DNA from: Holothuria scabra
Lineage: Eukaryota; Echinodermata; Holothuroidea; Aspidochirotida; Holothuriidae
DNA length: 64,000 nt
Reading direction: 5' to 3'
NCBI GenBank assembly: GCA_037179385.1
Contig: CM074196.1
Location: 31,954,486-32,018,485 of the forward strand
Of this stretch, positions 12,001 to 25,900 are shown piece after piece. Both the position numbers and the translations under genes were made by a program. Under the pieces are notes generated by a model. That model did not search any database. It saw only the letters and a program-made list of their open reading frames with translations, and was not told the DNA's origin. The number at the start of each line of letters is the position of its first letter. The stretch's first letter is position 1.

Positions 12001-15000
12001 TTCCCTTTTTAGGCTGTTTGTTGTTCTGACGGCCTTCACTGCTGTCCCAGTGGTTACACTTGTGATGTTTCTGCAGGAACTTGTACTCAAGGAGATGAAG
12101 TGATAACCTGGTTTGAGAAGACAGAAGCTAAAGTAAAGAATGTGATCTGTCCAGATGGTCAGAGTGAATGTCCAGATGGAAACACTTGCTGTAAGCTCTC
12201 CAGTGGACAATGGGGATGTTGCCCTTTACCAAATGTTAGTCAAAAGAATTTTGATCAATATTTTTTTCCTTAAGTAACATACCACTCCTTTTTGGTTTCG
12301 ATGATAAGAGAAACCAATGCAATCATGATGGGGTGCGTGTGTATGTATGTATGTGTGTGTGTGTGCGTGTGTGTGTGTGTGTGTATGTGCGTGTGTTTGT
12401 GACACTTTGCTTGTTAACACGATATCTCAAGATAGGAATGCCTGACAGTTTTCAAACTTGGTACATAGATGCACCATATTGAGAGGAAGAACCCTATTAT
12501 TTTTGGTGGAGGTCAAAGGTCACCTGGGTCATCAGGGGTCAAAGTCTGAAAACCTTATTAACACAATACCTCTAGATAGGAAGCTTGGTTAGATTTCATA
12601 TTTGGTATGTGGATGTGTTATAGTCAGTAGATGGTACCTTATGTTTTTTGGGTAGTTCAAAGGTCATCTGGGGTCACCAGGGGTCAACGCCTGAAAATCT
12701 CGTTAACACGATATCTCAAGGTAAAAGCTTGAATAGATTTCATATTAAGTATGTGGATGTGTTATGGTCAGGAGATGGTCCCTATTGTTTTTGGCGGAGG
12801 TCAAAGGTCACCTGGGGTTACCAGGGTTCAAAGTCTGAAAATCTTGTTAACACAATATTTCAAGATAGGTAACTTGGATAGATTTCATATTTGGGTATGT
12901 GGATGCACTATAGTCAGTAAATGTCCCTATTGTTTTGGTGGAGGTCAAAGGTCATCTGGGGTCCCCAGGGGTCAAAGTATGAAAACCTTGTTGAGGCAAT
13001 ATCTCAAGGTAGGAAACATGGATAGATTTCATATTTGGGTATGTGGATGCTCTATAGTCATAAATGTCCCTATTGTTTTTGGTGGAGGTCAAATGTCATC
13101 TGGGGTTACCAGGGGTCAAAGTCTGAAAATCTTGTTAACACAATATCTCAAGATTGGAAGCTTGGATAGATGTCATATTTAGTATGTGGATGTGTTATGG
13201 TCAGGAGTTGGTCCCTAATGTTTTTGGTGGAGGTCAAAGATCATCTGGGATCCCCAGGGGTAAAAGTATGAAAGCCTTGTTAGGGCAATATCTCAAGATA
13301 GGAAACATGGATAGATTTCATATTTGGGTATGTGGATGCACTATAGTCAGTAAATGTCCCTATTGTTTTTGGTGGAGGTCAAAGGTCATCTGGGGTTACC
13401 AGGGGTCAACACCTGAAAATCTCGTTAACACAATATCTCAAGGTAAAAGCTTGAATAGATTTCATATTAAGTATGTGGATGTGTTATGGTCAGGAGATGG
13501 TCCCTATTTTTTTTGGTGGTGGTCAAAGGTCACCTGGGGTCACCAGGGGTCAAAGTATTGAAGCCTTGTTAACAGGATATCTCAAGATAGGTAACTTGGA
13601 TAGATTTAATATATAGTATGTGGATGGGTTATGGTCAGGAAGTGGTAGGTAATGTTTTTGATGGAGTTCTAAGGTCATCTGGGGTCACTGCTGGTCCAAG
13701 TCTGAAAATTCTGCTTATGCAATATCTCAAGATTGGAAACTTGGATAGTTTTTATATTTGGGTATGTGGATGCATTGTGGTTAGAAGATCGTCTCCACAG
13801 GTTTTGGCAGAGATGAAAGGTCATCTGGGTCTCCAGGGGTCAAAGACTGGAAACCTTTTTAAATGTGATCTCTCAAGATAGCTGTTTGTCCATTTGTCTG
13901 TCTGTTGTTTGTCATTCTAGCTATGTATGGCTTTTATGGAGGTCAAAAGGTCATCTGGAATGACAAAATTATTTTTTGAACTTGCTAGTATAACATTTGA
14001 ATGAGAAGATAATGGTGCATGATGCCACTCTTTGAAACATAACATTTGTGTATCATTGAAACCTCAATCCATTTTTGCATTCTGGTTAAAAATAGTTTTA
14101 TGTAACATACAACCATCTTTCACAGTGATGTTACCAAAGTTTTGTAACTGTGACAATACCATGCCAGAGAGGAAACATATGTTCTGCATAATGGCTTCTT
14201 AAAATGGGTCAACTTTGGATTTTTTTTTTTTGGTTCCCTTTTTAGGCTGTTTGTTGTTCTGACGGCCTTCACTGCTGTCCCAGTGGTTACACTTGTGATG
14301 TTTCTGCAGGAACTTGTTCTCAAGGAGATGAAGTAATGGCCTGGTTTGAGAAGACTGAAGCTAGAGTAAAGTCTGTGGTCTGTCCAGATGGTCAGAGTGA
14401 ATGTCCAGATGGAAACACTTGTTGTCAGCTCTCTAGTGGACAATGGGGATGCTGCCCTATACCAAACGTTAGTGAAAAGGGTTTTTCATGAATGCTTTTC
14501 TTCTTCTTAAGTAAAGTACAACTACCTTTTAAAAATATATAAGGAAATGTTTCTAGTTGCTCCAATAATTTCCCAATAAAGAACTGTATGTCCAACATAA
14601 CTGCTTCCTTATTTGTGTCAACTTTAAATTTTCACTTTGTTCTTTCTTAGGCTGTTTGCTGTTCTGACCACCTCCACTGCTGTCCAAATGGTTACACTTG
14701 TGATGTTTCTGCAGGAACTTGTACTCAAGGAGATGAAGTGATGACCTGGTTTGAGAAGACACAAGCTAAAGTAAAGTCTGTGGTCTGTCCAGATGGTCAG
14801 AGTGAATGTCCAGATGGAAACACTTGTTGTCAGCTCTCTAGTGGACAATGGGGATGCTGCCCTATACCAAACGTTAGTGAAAAGGATTTTTGATTCCTTG
14901 CCGAAGGCAGGCAAGGAATCTATGCGATGGTGATGTCGTGTGTGTGTATGTGTGTGTGTGTGTGTGTATGTTTGTGTGTGATGCCTGCTTGTAAACACGA

Positions 15001-18000
15001 TATCTCAAGAAGGGTAACCCCCAGGGATCTGAAACTTGGCATGTAGAATGTCCACATTGAGTAGATGGTCCCTATTTTTTTTGGTTGAGATCAAAGGTCA
15101 TTTGGGGTCACCAGAGGTCAAAATGTAAATACCTTGGAAATTGCTTCTTAACACAATATCTCCAGAAGGAAAAATGTGAGCAATCTCATACTTACCATGC
15201 TGATGGTCCATATTGAGTAGATGGTCCCTATTGTTTTTGATGGAGGTCAAAGGTCATTTGGGGTCACCAGAGGAAAAAAGGTCAAAACCTTGTAAACACT
15301 GTATCTCAAGAAGGGTAAATGTGAGGGATCTCATACATAGCAGGTGGATTGTCCATATTAAGTACATGATCACTGTTATTTTTGGTGGAGATCAAAGGTC
15401 ATTTGGGGTCATCAGAGATGAAAAGCTCAAAAACTTGTAAACATCATATGTCAAGAAAGGTAACTGCCAGGAATCTCATATTTACCAAGTGGATTGTCCA
15501 TATTGAGTAGATGACCCCTATTGTTTTTATTGGATGTCAAAGGTCATTTGGGGTCATCAGAGTTCAAAACATCTAAACCTTGCAAGCACTATACATCTCA
15601 AAAGAGTATATAACTGTTGAAGTTAATATCCATGAGCGGTTAAGGTGAAAGGGTTAGAATAATTTGGCATGGGTAATGTAATAGGCATAGGTATATAATT
15701 TTTTTGGAACAATTTATTAACTTCACTATGTAAATTCTTTAGTGAGGTAATTTTGAAAATGTGTTTGTAAAGTACTGAAGCAAACTCATAGGAAGAAGGT
15801 CTTAGGTGCACAAAAAGGCACATCACGTGGTAGTTACTGTACAGTATGTTGATTCTGGCATGAAATTGTGCCCTGTTATTACATTAAGTTCCAAGTATTA
15901 ATACATGAAAAAGTGGGCAGAGCAAAATATAAAATCTTAAAAGGCAAAATCTGTTCATCAGGCTGGCATACATGCTTCAATGCTCATCGGCATGCTGATT
16001 TTGCAGCCACAAGTAAATAGATTTTCATGAAACTGATGTGGAACATGTGAGTTTAAACAGTCTGTATAAGGTTCATTTAAGGACATAGTCTGAAAATATT
16101 AGATGCTTCTATGCACACTAAGTAGATGACTGATGTGGAACTTCATAAGTGTAAACTTTGAACAGAGAGTACTCTGTGTGATGCACAAGAATCTCTTTTA
16201 TAACATACCTACATTGCTTTTTCCTTAAAGAAAACCTGAAGAAAACATTAAATTTAGTGGCAAAAAGTGCTAATATTTGGCAATCCTTGTGCCTAGTGTC
16301 CTCATGAGGACATGTGCATGCAAGCATGCATGAATTGGAAATGGGAATTGATTAATTAGATATACCACAGTTAATTAGCTTTACAAAAGAGAACCTAATT
16401 TATACTGATCATTTGGTATCAAATACCCTTCAGCGCACATGAACTGTCATTGCCTAATAGAGTGAATCAAATTGTGACTGACCCATTCTTTGCTACTTGG
16501 TTACAGTTAACTGGCCTTATTTTTCACAGTTGACTGCCAGTTATCCCCACAGTGTCCTGAAGGATTACCTCATACAAACATACAGCTCAATTGACTTAAG
16601 CTTTTTACTGTATAAGTGGTGTTAATTGACTCTTATAAACCCTCTGAAGAAAGCTTATTTTTATCTCAGTACATAACCATGACAGCCCATTGTTTGTATA
16701 TACTCCTATTTCCTGCCATTCCCTGCAGGCATTTAGTACTCTATTTGTGGTCAAAATGTCAGACCTCCATGAAATTCACACCTCTGTAATATCAAGCATA
16801 AAATAACTGTCCACATTATCTTGTCTCATCTGACCACAAATAAAAGTTGTTTGCCTAGCCATTGTCTGGAGATGGAGAAGTTCATGTACACTTGATCAAG
16901 TTTCTAAACTGAAAGTCATCTTAGAAATACTGTAGTTTGACACCCTTCAGAAATAGTGTCCTTTACATAGAAGCTGGTGGAATTGAACAAATAGTGTGTT
17001 TGTATTAAGATTTTTGTAGAACACAACTTTTAACATTGGTGTCTATCTAGATTGGTGCTTCTGCTTTACAGTTTCAATATGCTCTACAGTGATTATTTAT
17101 CACTTAGTTTCAGTCTAGAATTTGTTTTAAATTTTTGATAGCATAAACTGTATCAGCATACTACTTGCCTCATCTCTACATATATCTGGATAACCGCACC
17201 AAAGTAACCCCTGTGTGAAGGATTATAGTTATGTCAAATATCATCATCGAGTGGGAATTCTTGTCTCACATTTCTTTTTTATCCATGTCTTTATCCCCCC
17301 CCCCTTGAAAAAAAAAAGTGTATCATTAAGCTTAATGCATAGAACCATTGCTTCAAGATCACCCTTAATGACACTTTTCAAAAGTATTAAGATTTTATTT
17401 TGCATTGCTGCAGCTGTCGTTTAAAATTAGTTCAGGTAATAAGAGCAAGCATAATGTTGTATAGTGTGTATCAAACAAGGAAAACTTGTACTGTGTGTTA
17501 TGCTGTACCTACAGTATAAGTAGACAAAAGGCAAATTAAAAGTCTTGTTAAATTATGGATTAATAGAGATAACAGCTTTTCTTAATTTGCAAGGATACCA
17601 TAGACAATGGGTGGAGCATTTCCCCCATAGAGCAGAAATTGCCGTCACTAATAGCCAAGGTTACACATCTCTGTTCAGATGTCTCTTTAGGCTCGGTGTC
17701 ACATACCCCGCAACACCCAGTGTTAACTCGTGTTTACAATCAGACAAAACTGCAGGCTAACCCCGTGTTTTCTAGTCGTGTTCCCACGTACCCAGTGTTT
17801 CGTTGATTGGATAGTGTTACCATAGTAACGAGGTCAAATATTTCACACACCGATTACAGTAAAATGTAAGAAAATACCTGTCATCGGGGCCATAAATACC
17901 TGTGACCTTACTTGATTAAAACAAACACGATGTTTAAAACTGCTTAACCCTGCGATTTGAGGTGGATTGAAATTTAAACACCGACCCCATGTTAACCCGC

Positions 18001-21000
18001 AGTCCCACGTTACTCGCGCGTGAGGTAACACAGTGTTACCTCGAGCGTGGGGTATGTGAGAACACAGTATTTGATCCAATGCATGTAGGAGAGTGTTTGG
18101 ATGAGGGCTTGTTTAAACACTAACCTCAATGCAGACTTTTCAAAACATAGAGGCATCGGAACATATACTTCAGAATGGAGAGCTGTCCCCATTGATCAAA
18201 CTTTTGATAAAAATGGTTTCAAAATGCCGCTTTATCAAGTAATGAGACAAAACAGATAAAACCCTTTAGACATAATATTTTTAGGGGGATAACTGTGAGG
18301 GATCTCATACCATGGAGGTAGTACTTCCATACTCATACTGTACTAAGCTTAATTTTGAATTGCTCATGTTGATGGACATGTTGGTGAGGTGATCACTATT
18401 GTTTTTAAGGGGTCGAAAGGTCATTTTGGGTCACATGAGGTCAAAAAGTTTTGGCCTTACTAGTATGATATCTCAGTTCAGTAGGATAATTATATGGGAT
18501 CTCATGCATGTCATGTTTGTTTCCATATTTGCTATGATATATCATATGGCAAGGAATCACTAAGCCTGTTGGCTTTCTAGTTCATGAATGCTTTTCTTCT
18601 TCTTAAGTAAAGTACAACTACCCTTTAAAAATATATAAGGAAATGTTTCTAGTTGCTCCAATAATTTCCCAACGAAGAACTGTATGTCCAACATAACTGC
18701 TTCCTTATTTGTGTCAACTTTAAATTTTCACTTTGTTCTTTCTTAGGCTGTTTGTTGTTCTGACCACCTTCACTGCTGTCCAAATGGTTACACTTGTGAT
18801 GTTTCTGCAGGAACTTGTACTCAAGGAGATGAAGTGATGACCTGGTTTGAGAAGACAGAAGCTAAAGTAAGGAATGTGATCTGTCCAGATGGTCAGAGTG
18901 AATGTCCAGATGGAAACACTTGTTGTAAGCTCTCTACTGGACAATGGGGATGCTGCCCTATACCAAATGTTAGTAAAAAGAGTATTTAATGAATGCTTTC
19001 TTTCTTCATGAGTAAAGTACAACTACCTTTTTGATTTCTTGCAGAAGGCAGGCAAGGAATCTATGCGATGGTGATGTCGTGTGTGTATGTATGTATGTGT
19101 GTGTGTGTGTGTGTATGTGTGTGTGTGTGATGTCCGCTTGTAAACATGATATCTCAAGAAGGGTAACTCTGAGAGACCTCAAACTTGGCATGTAGATTGC
19201 CCTCATTGAGTAGAAGATCCCTATTGTTTTTGGTGGAGGTCAAAGGTCATTTGGGGTTACCAGAGGTCAAATGGTAAATACCTTGGAAATTGCTTGTAAA
19301 CACGATATCTCCAGAAAGAAAAATGTGAGTGGTCTCATACTTACCATGCAGATTGCCTATATTGAGTAGATGATCCCTATTGTTTTTGGTGGAGGTCAAA
19401 GTTCATTTGGGGTCAGCAGAAGTAAAAAGGTCAAAATTTTGTAAACACTGTATCTCAAGAAGCGTAACTGTGAGTGATCTCATACTTACCATGCAGATTG
19501 TCCATATTAAGTAGATGATCCCTATTGTTTTAGGTGGAGGTCAAAGGTCATCTGGGGTCACCAGAGGTCAAAACATCAAAACTTTGTAAACACTATACCT
19601 CAACGGGGGCAACTGTGAGGGGTCTGATACTTAGCATGTGGATTGCCCATATTGAGTAGATGATCCCTGTTGTTTTTATTGGAGGTCAAAGGTCATTTAG
19701 GGTCACCAGAGGTTACACCTTGCAAATACTACATCTCAAAAAGGGTAACTGTTAGAGTTAATATTCATTAGTGGATAGGGTTAAGAGTTTTGAATGGCAT
19801 GGATAATGTAAGATGCATAGGTAAGCTTTGAAATCCACTTCATTATGTAAATGATCAAGTTGGGTAATTTCAAAATGTGTACTGAAGCAAGCTCACGGTA
19901 TTAAGAATGTCTAAAGTGCATAAAAGTGCACATTATTTGGTACAGTATTTATGTTGATTTTGGTTTAAAGTTTTGCCCTATTACATTTAGTGCCAGTATT
20001 AATACACATAAGAGTAAGTGGGTAGAACGAAATCTGAGAAAGTTAAAAAGAAAAAAAAAACTGTTCATGAGGCTGACATGTTAATTACTTCATCTTTGTC
20101 ATAGGTATACTGATTTTGCCACAAGTATCTAGGCCTATAGATTTTCATGAAATATATTTCCAACTGTTTAGTGGAAGTTTCTAGCAGGGTTTGGAACATG
20201 TGATAAAAACAAAGGCTGTATGAGGCTCATTTGGAGACATAGTGTGAACATATTGGAGAGAGCTTCCATGCCCACAAAGCAGAGGAATTGTTCAGTGGGG
20301 AACTTCATAAGTATAACTTTGAACAGATCAAGTGCTCTGTATGATGCACAAAATTTCTTTTAGAGCATAAAAACATTGTCTCTTCCATAACCCTAAAGAA
20401 AACATGAAGATAACATTAAATTTATGCAGCGGTCAATTGTAATCTTCACCTTACCCCCCTCAAGCTTATTAACACTATATCTCAAGGTAGGAAACTTGGA
20501 TTCATTTCAAACTTGATATGTTGATGCGTTATGATGTAAGCAGCTTGTTTGCAGAATATCTTAAGGCACAGTATGAAATTTGGCTTTTTGAATGTAGAAA
20601 TGTTTTGGTTAAAAGAAATACCAGTTACTACCAGGTGGAGTCAAAGGCCACTTTGGGTCACCAGTTACTACAAGAAATGTAGCATTTCATTGAAAAGAGC
20701 ATGTATGTATCATCGAAACCTCAATGCATTTTTGCATTCTGGTTATGAATGCTTTTCTTTATAAGTGACATACAATCACCTGTGAGAGAAATGTTACGAA
20801 ATTTTTTTCAACTGTAAAGTTATTGTTCCAAAAAGGAAATGAATGTTCTCTCCACCTTGTTTTTATCTTAATACATAACATGTATAGAGATATTGTCATA
20901 CTTAGCTGTTTACTAGCTTTAGCTGAATATCCTCTTTCGCATTGTCACTTTAGGGAGGTTTTACATTTTTACCCTGATATCTTGTAGCTCTTGGCCATGG

Positions 21001-22919
21001 TATAATATATATCTTGTAGAATTTGAGATAGAAAATGTTAACAGGTCATTATTTTGACTGAAAAGAGGTCAGAGAGCTTTGGAAAACAAAACAAAACAAA
21101 GCCATTGCAGCCTGGCGCTTACACTGCTTTTTCCCATAATGCATTGTTTAGTCTGCTATTTTGTTTTTGACCTTACACCTTGGTTAAATCAGGTGTATTA
21201 GACTGTTACAAGATCTTGTCTTGTCTTACTGTAATGTTTTCCCAGCCATTGTCTTGGAATGAGGAAGTTCATGTATTAACAACTGCAGGTTTCAGCAAGA
21301 TTATAAGAGATTAGGGAGGGTGGTGTTGACCAAATTGAGTAAAAAAGGCAGAGTTAAAATTAGTAAGGCTAACAGTTTCATTCTAGAATTTTTGATAACC
21401 ATTTTAGGTTTTGAACTTGAAATGCCTAGTATCAAGATATTATAAGATATTATAAATCTGTGCTTAAAATATGTTAATGACCACAATGCAATAGCTTAAA
21501 GGGGATGTATAAGCAGCCTTCCCAACTAGAAGTAGTGTAGCAGAATGTTGTGTTTGATGATTGGCTCATGATAGTAATGTGACAAAATTTACTCTTCTTG
21601 AATATGAAAATTACTTAGGTCGAGTACCTGTTTGGTTTACCTTATGCAGTTATTATGTTGTAAAATATAAGAGAGATACTTTGAAGAGGAATGAGACAAA
21701 AAGTTAGATTTACCTGTTGCTTCCAAATTAGTTTGTGGCAACTGGTCTTGCCTTTAAACCTACATGTTTTGTGTGAAACACTGCATATAATGATGAAGCA
21801 GGTGTGTCTCATATTTCATTTTAGCAAAATGATCTTCTCTCTTTCCTATTGTATCACTGAAAACTTCAATGCATAGTTCCACTGCTTTGAGATTGCAATT
21901 GATCCTGCATTTACTTTTAGATTTTGCAGCATAGCTGCTCCAGTTAATAAAGTAGGTCAATTTTCTATTCTCTCTTTGTTCCTTTAAGGCTGTCTGCTGT
22001 CTGACGGCCTTCACTGCTGTCCAAATGGTTACACTTGTGATGTTTCTGCAGGAACTTGTACTCCAGGAGAAATGTTCTAAATTGCTACAATACTTTCCCA
22101 ACGAAGAATTGTGTGTCCTACAAACTGCTTCCTTATTTGTGTCAACTTTAAATTTTCACTTTGTTCTTTCTTAGGCTGTTTGCTGTTCTGACCACCTCCA
22201 CTGCTGTCCAAATGGTTACACTTGTGATGTTTCTGCAGGAACTTGTACTCAAGGAGATGAAGTGATGACCTGGTTTGAGAAGACAGAAGCTAAAGTAAAG
22301 TCTGTGGTCTGTCCAGATGGTCAGAGTGAATGTCCAGATGGAAACACTTGTTGTGAGCTCTCTAGTGGACAATGGGGATGTTGCCCTTTACCAAATGTTA
22401 GTAAAAAGAGTATTTAATGAATGCTTTCTTTCTTCATGAGTAAAGTGCAACTACCTTTTGTAAAGATACAATGAAATGTTTTAAATTGCTACAGTACTTT
22501 CTTTACAAAGAACTGTGTATCCTACATAAATGCTTCCTTAATAATTGTGTCAACTTTTAATTTTCACTTTATTGTTTTGTAGGCTGTCTGCTGTTCTGAC
22601 GGCCTTCACTGCTGTCCAAATGGTTACACTTGTGATGTTTCTGCAGGAACTTGTTCTCAAGGAGATGAAGTAATGGCCTGGTTTGAGAAGACTGAAGCTA
22701 GAGTAAAGTCTGTAATCTGTCCAGATGGTCAGAGTAAATGTCCAGATGGAAACACTTGTTGTAAGCTCCCCAGTGGACAATGGGGATGCTGCCCGATACC
22801 AAATGTTAGTGAAAAGAGTTTTGATCAATATTTTTTTCATTAAGTAACATACCACTCCTTTTTGGTTTCGATGAAAAGAGAAACCTATGCATTCATGATG
22901 GCGTGTGTGTGTATGTATG

Positions 22920-22952
<33 letters not shown>

Positions 22953-25900
22953 GTGTTTGTGACACTTTGCTTGTTTACACGATATCTTGAGAAGGGAAGG
23001 CCTGACAATTCTCAAACTTGATACACAGATACCCCATTCTGAGATGAAGAACCCTATCGATTTTGGTGGAGGTCAAAGGTCATCTGGGGTCACAGGGGGT
23101 CAAACCCCGAAATCCTTGTTTACACGATATCTCAAGATAGGAAACTTGGATTAATTTCAAACTTGATACGGTGATGCGTTATGATGTAAGAAAGAACCCT
23201 ATTGATTTTGGTGGAGGTCAAAGGTCATTTGGGGTCACAGGGGGTCAAACCCCAAATCCTTGTTTACACGATATCTCAAGATATGAAACTTGGATTAACT
23301 TCAACATGATATATTGATGCGTTATGATGTAAGGAAGAACCCTATCGATTTTGGTGGAGGTCAAAGGTCATTTGGGGTCACAGGGGGTCAAAACCCGAAA
23401 TCCTTGTTTACACGATATCTCATGGTAGGAAAATTGGATTAATTTCAAACTTTATATGTTGATGCGTTATGATGGTAAGGAAGAATCGTATTGATTTTGA
23501 TGGAGGTCAAAGGTCATCTGGGGTCACATTGGGTCAAACCCTGAAATCCTTGTTTACACTATATCGCAAGGTAGGAAACTTGGATTCATTTCAAACTTGA
23601 TATGTTGATGCGTTTTGATGTAAGGAAGAACCGTATTGATTTTGGTGGAGGTCAAAGGTCATCTGGGGTCACATGGGGTCAAAACCTGAAATCCTTGTTT
23701 ACACTATATCGCAAGGTAGGAAACTTGGATTCATTTCAAACTTGATATGTTGACGCGTTTTGATGTGAGAAAGAACCCGTTGTATTTTCGTGGGAGTGAA
23801 AGGTCATTTGGGGTCACATGGGGTCAAACCCCGAAATCCTTAATTACACTATATCTTAAGGTAAAAAACTTGGATTCCTTTCAAACTTGATAGGTTAATG
23901 GGTTTTGATTAAAAGAAAAAAACCCAATTAATTTTGGTGGAGGTCAAAGGTCATTTGGGGTCACATGGGGTCAAACCCTGAAATCTTTTGTTTACATGAT
24001 ACATCATCGTAGGAAACTTGGATTCATTTCAAACTTGATATGTTGATGCATTATGATGTAAAGAAGAACCCTATTTATTTTGGTGGAGGTCAAAGGTCAG
24101 AAGGGGACAAATCCTGAAAACTTTTTAACACAATATCTCAAGGTAGGAAGCTTGGATTGATTTTAAACTTGATATGTTGATGCATTATGATGTAAAGAAG
24201 AACGCTATTGATTTTGGTAGAGGCCAAAGGTCATTTGGGGTCATAGGGGGTCAAACTCCGAATACCTGTATAGGACAGCTCAAGGTACGAAACATGGATG
24301 TATTTCACAATTAGTTTGTGTATGAGTTATGGTGAGTTGAAAGTACTGTACCTGTTGTTTTTGGTGGAGGTCAATGGCCATCTGGTATCACCCGGCATCA
24401 AACTCTGTAAACCTTGTTTGCAGAATATCTTAAGGCACAGTAGAAATATGGCTTTTTGAATATAGAAGTGTTTTGGTTAAAAGAAAAACCAGTTACTTAC
24501 AGGTTGAGTCAAAGGTCACTTTGGGTCACCAGTTGTTACAACAAATGTAGCATTTTATTGAAAAGAGCATGTATGTATCATCGAAACCTCAATGCATTTT
24601 TGCATTCTGGTTAAAAATAGTTTTATGTAAAATACAACTACCATTCACAGTGATGTTATGAAATGTTTTGTAACTGTGACAACACCAACCCAGAGAGGAA
24701 ACATATGTTCTATTTAATGGTTTCTTAAAATGGGTCAACTTTGTATTTTTGTTTTTGTTCCCTTTTTAGGCTGTCTGCTGTTCCGACGGCCTTCATTGCT
24801 GTCCCAGTGGTTACACTTGTGATGTTTCTGCAGGAACGTGTACCAAAGGAGATGAAGTGATGACCTGGTTTGAGGAGACCAAATCCATAATCCCCCATAG
24901 TAATATTCTTTGCCCTGATGGAAGTGAGTGCTTGTCTGGTACTACGTGCTGTAGTATGTCTGGTGGACAGTATAGTTGCTGTTTAGCACAAGATGTAAGT
25001 CTCTTGTGACATACATGCCAAAGTTTGGGAGTTAGGCTTTTAGAATTTATTTGGTTAAAGTTTTACTTTGTTGGGTCTGCCCTTTGTTAACATTTAGCTA
25101 TTAATATGTTAATAGTTATAATGTAAAGGGCAGGTCACGCTAAAGCGATGTTGAATTGGATTTTGCTCTGACTTTTTTGAGTTTTTAATTGAAATCTCCC
25201 CCCATCGTTGTTTGGAAAGTTAGGTAGTTAGATAAGATTTAAGGACACAGCAACAGGAATGTGTTATACAGTGTCAGTCAACTCAATAAAAAGTTCAAAG
25301 ATAAAATTTATTTTCAAGTATGGTTCTTAAAATTTGGTTTCCCTTTAGTCGCCTCTTACAACAGGCGGGAGATACCTTGAGCATATTCTACAACCCCCAG
25401 CCCACGGGGGGGGGGGGGGGGGGGTTGAATGGAATGAAAACAAAAATTTGCCAAGCTGTGTAAGTATGTGAAATGTATTTCAGGACTGTGAAAATCTGAG
25501 TTATACTTGTTATTTCGTGATATCACATCCGCTGACAGCTTTCATTGAATGCATGAAGTCAGAAAAAACTATTTGTCAATAAGACATCATGAAATAATTA
25601 GTTTGCATTTCACTTTCGTGGTCCTCTTATACCAGGCTTCCTCAAATAGCATTGAGCTATTTGAGGAAGTGGCGCACCACATGGTTTGGAGTGGCACAAA
25701 TAATTACTGGGGGGATTTTGAAAAATTTAACTTTTCGTTAACTTTTCTGATCTAACAAAAGGAGCATCCGCCTCTTCAGGCAGAAGGCCTGGGTTCTTCT
25801 TCTAGGTCCAGTGATACCAAAGACTCTAAAAATGGAACCTACTGCTATTGTGCTTGATGCTTGGCATAAGCAATGGAGTAAGGAAAACAAGCCAGTGAGC

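Larger units (their letters stand above)
18587..22003 (+). repeat. 3.4-kb segmental duplication, copy 2
   Basis: Duplicate of 2620-6030. It includes exon 14, element F and the intron segment, and ends in the broken exon at 21989. Confidence 0.92.

Noticed and set aside
6826..13881. Plus-strand frames reading GGGQRSSGVT and similar repeats
   Set aside because: They are translations of the 146-bp minisatellite. The 146-bp period is not a multiple of three, so frames overlap and shift, with no conserved protein.
2351..22372. Minus-strand open frames of about 73-100 residues starting MSTRELTTSVSIWTF, repeated many times
   Set aside because: They are the exact antisense of the granulin cassette exons. 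Their repetition follows the exon amplification, and the plus strand has splice sites and the cysteine pattern.
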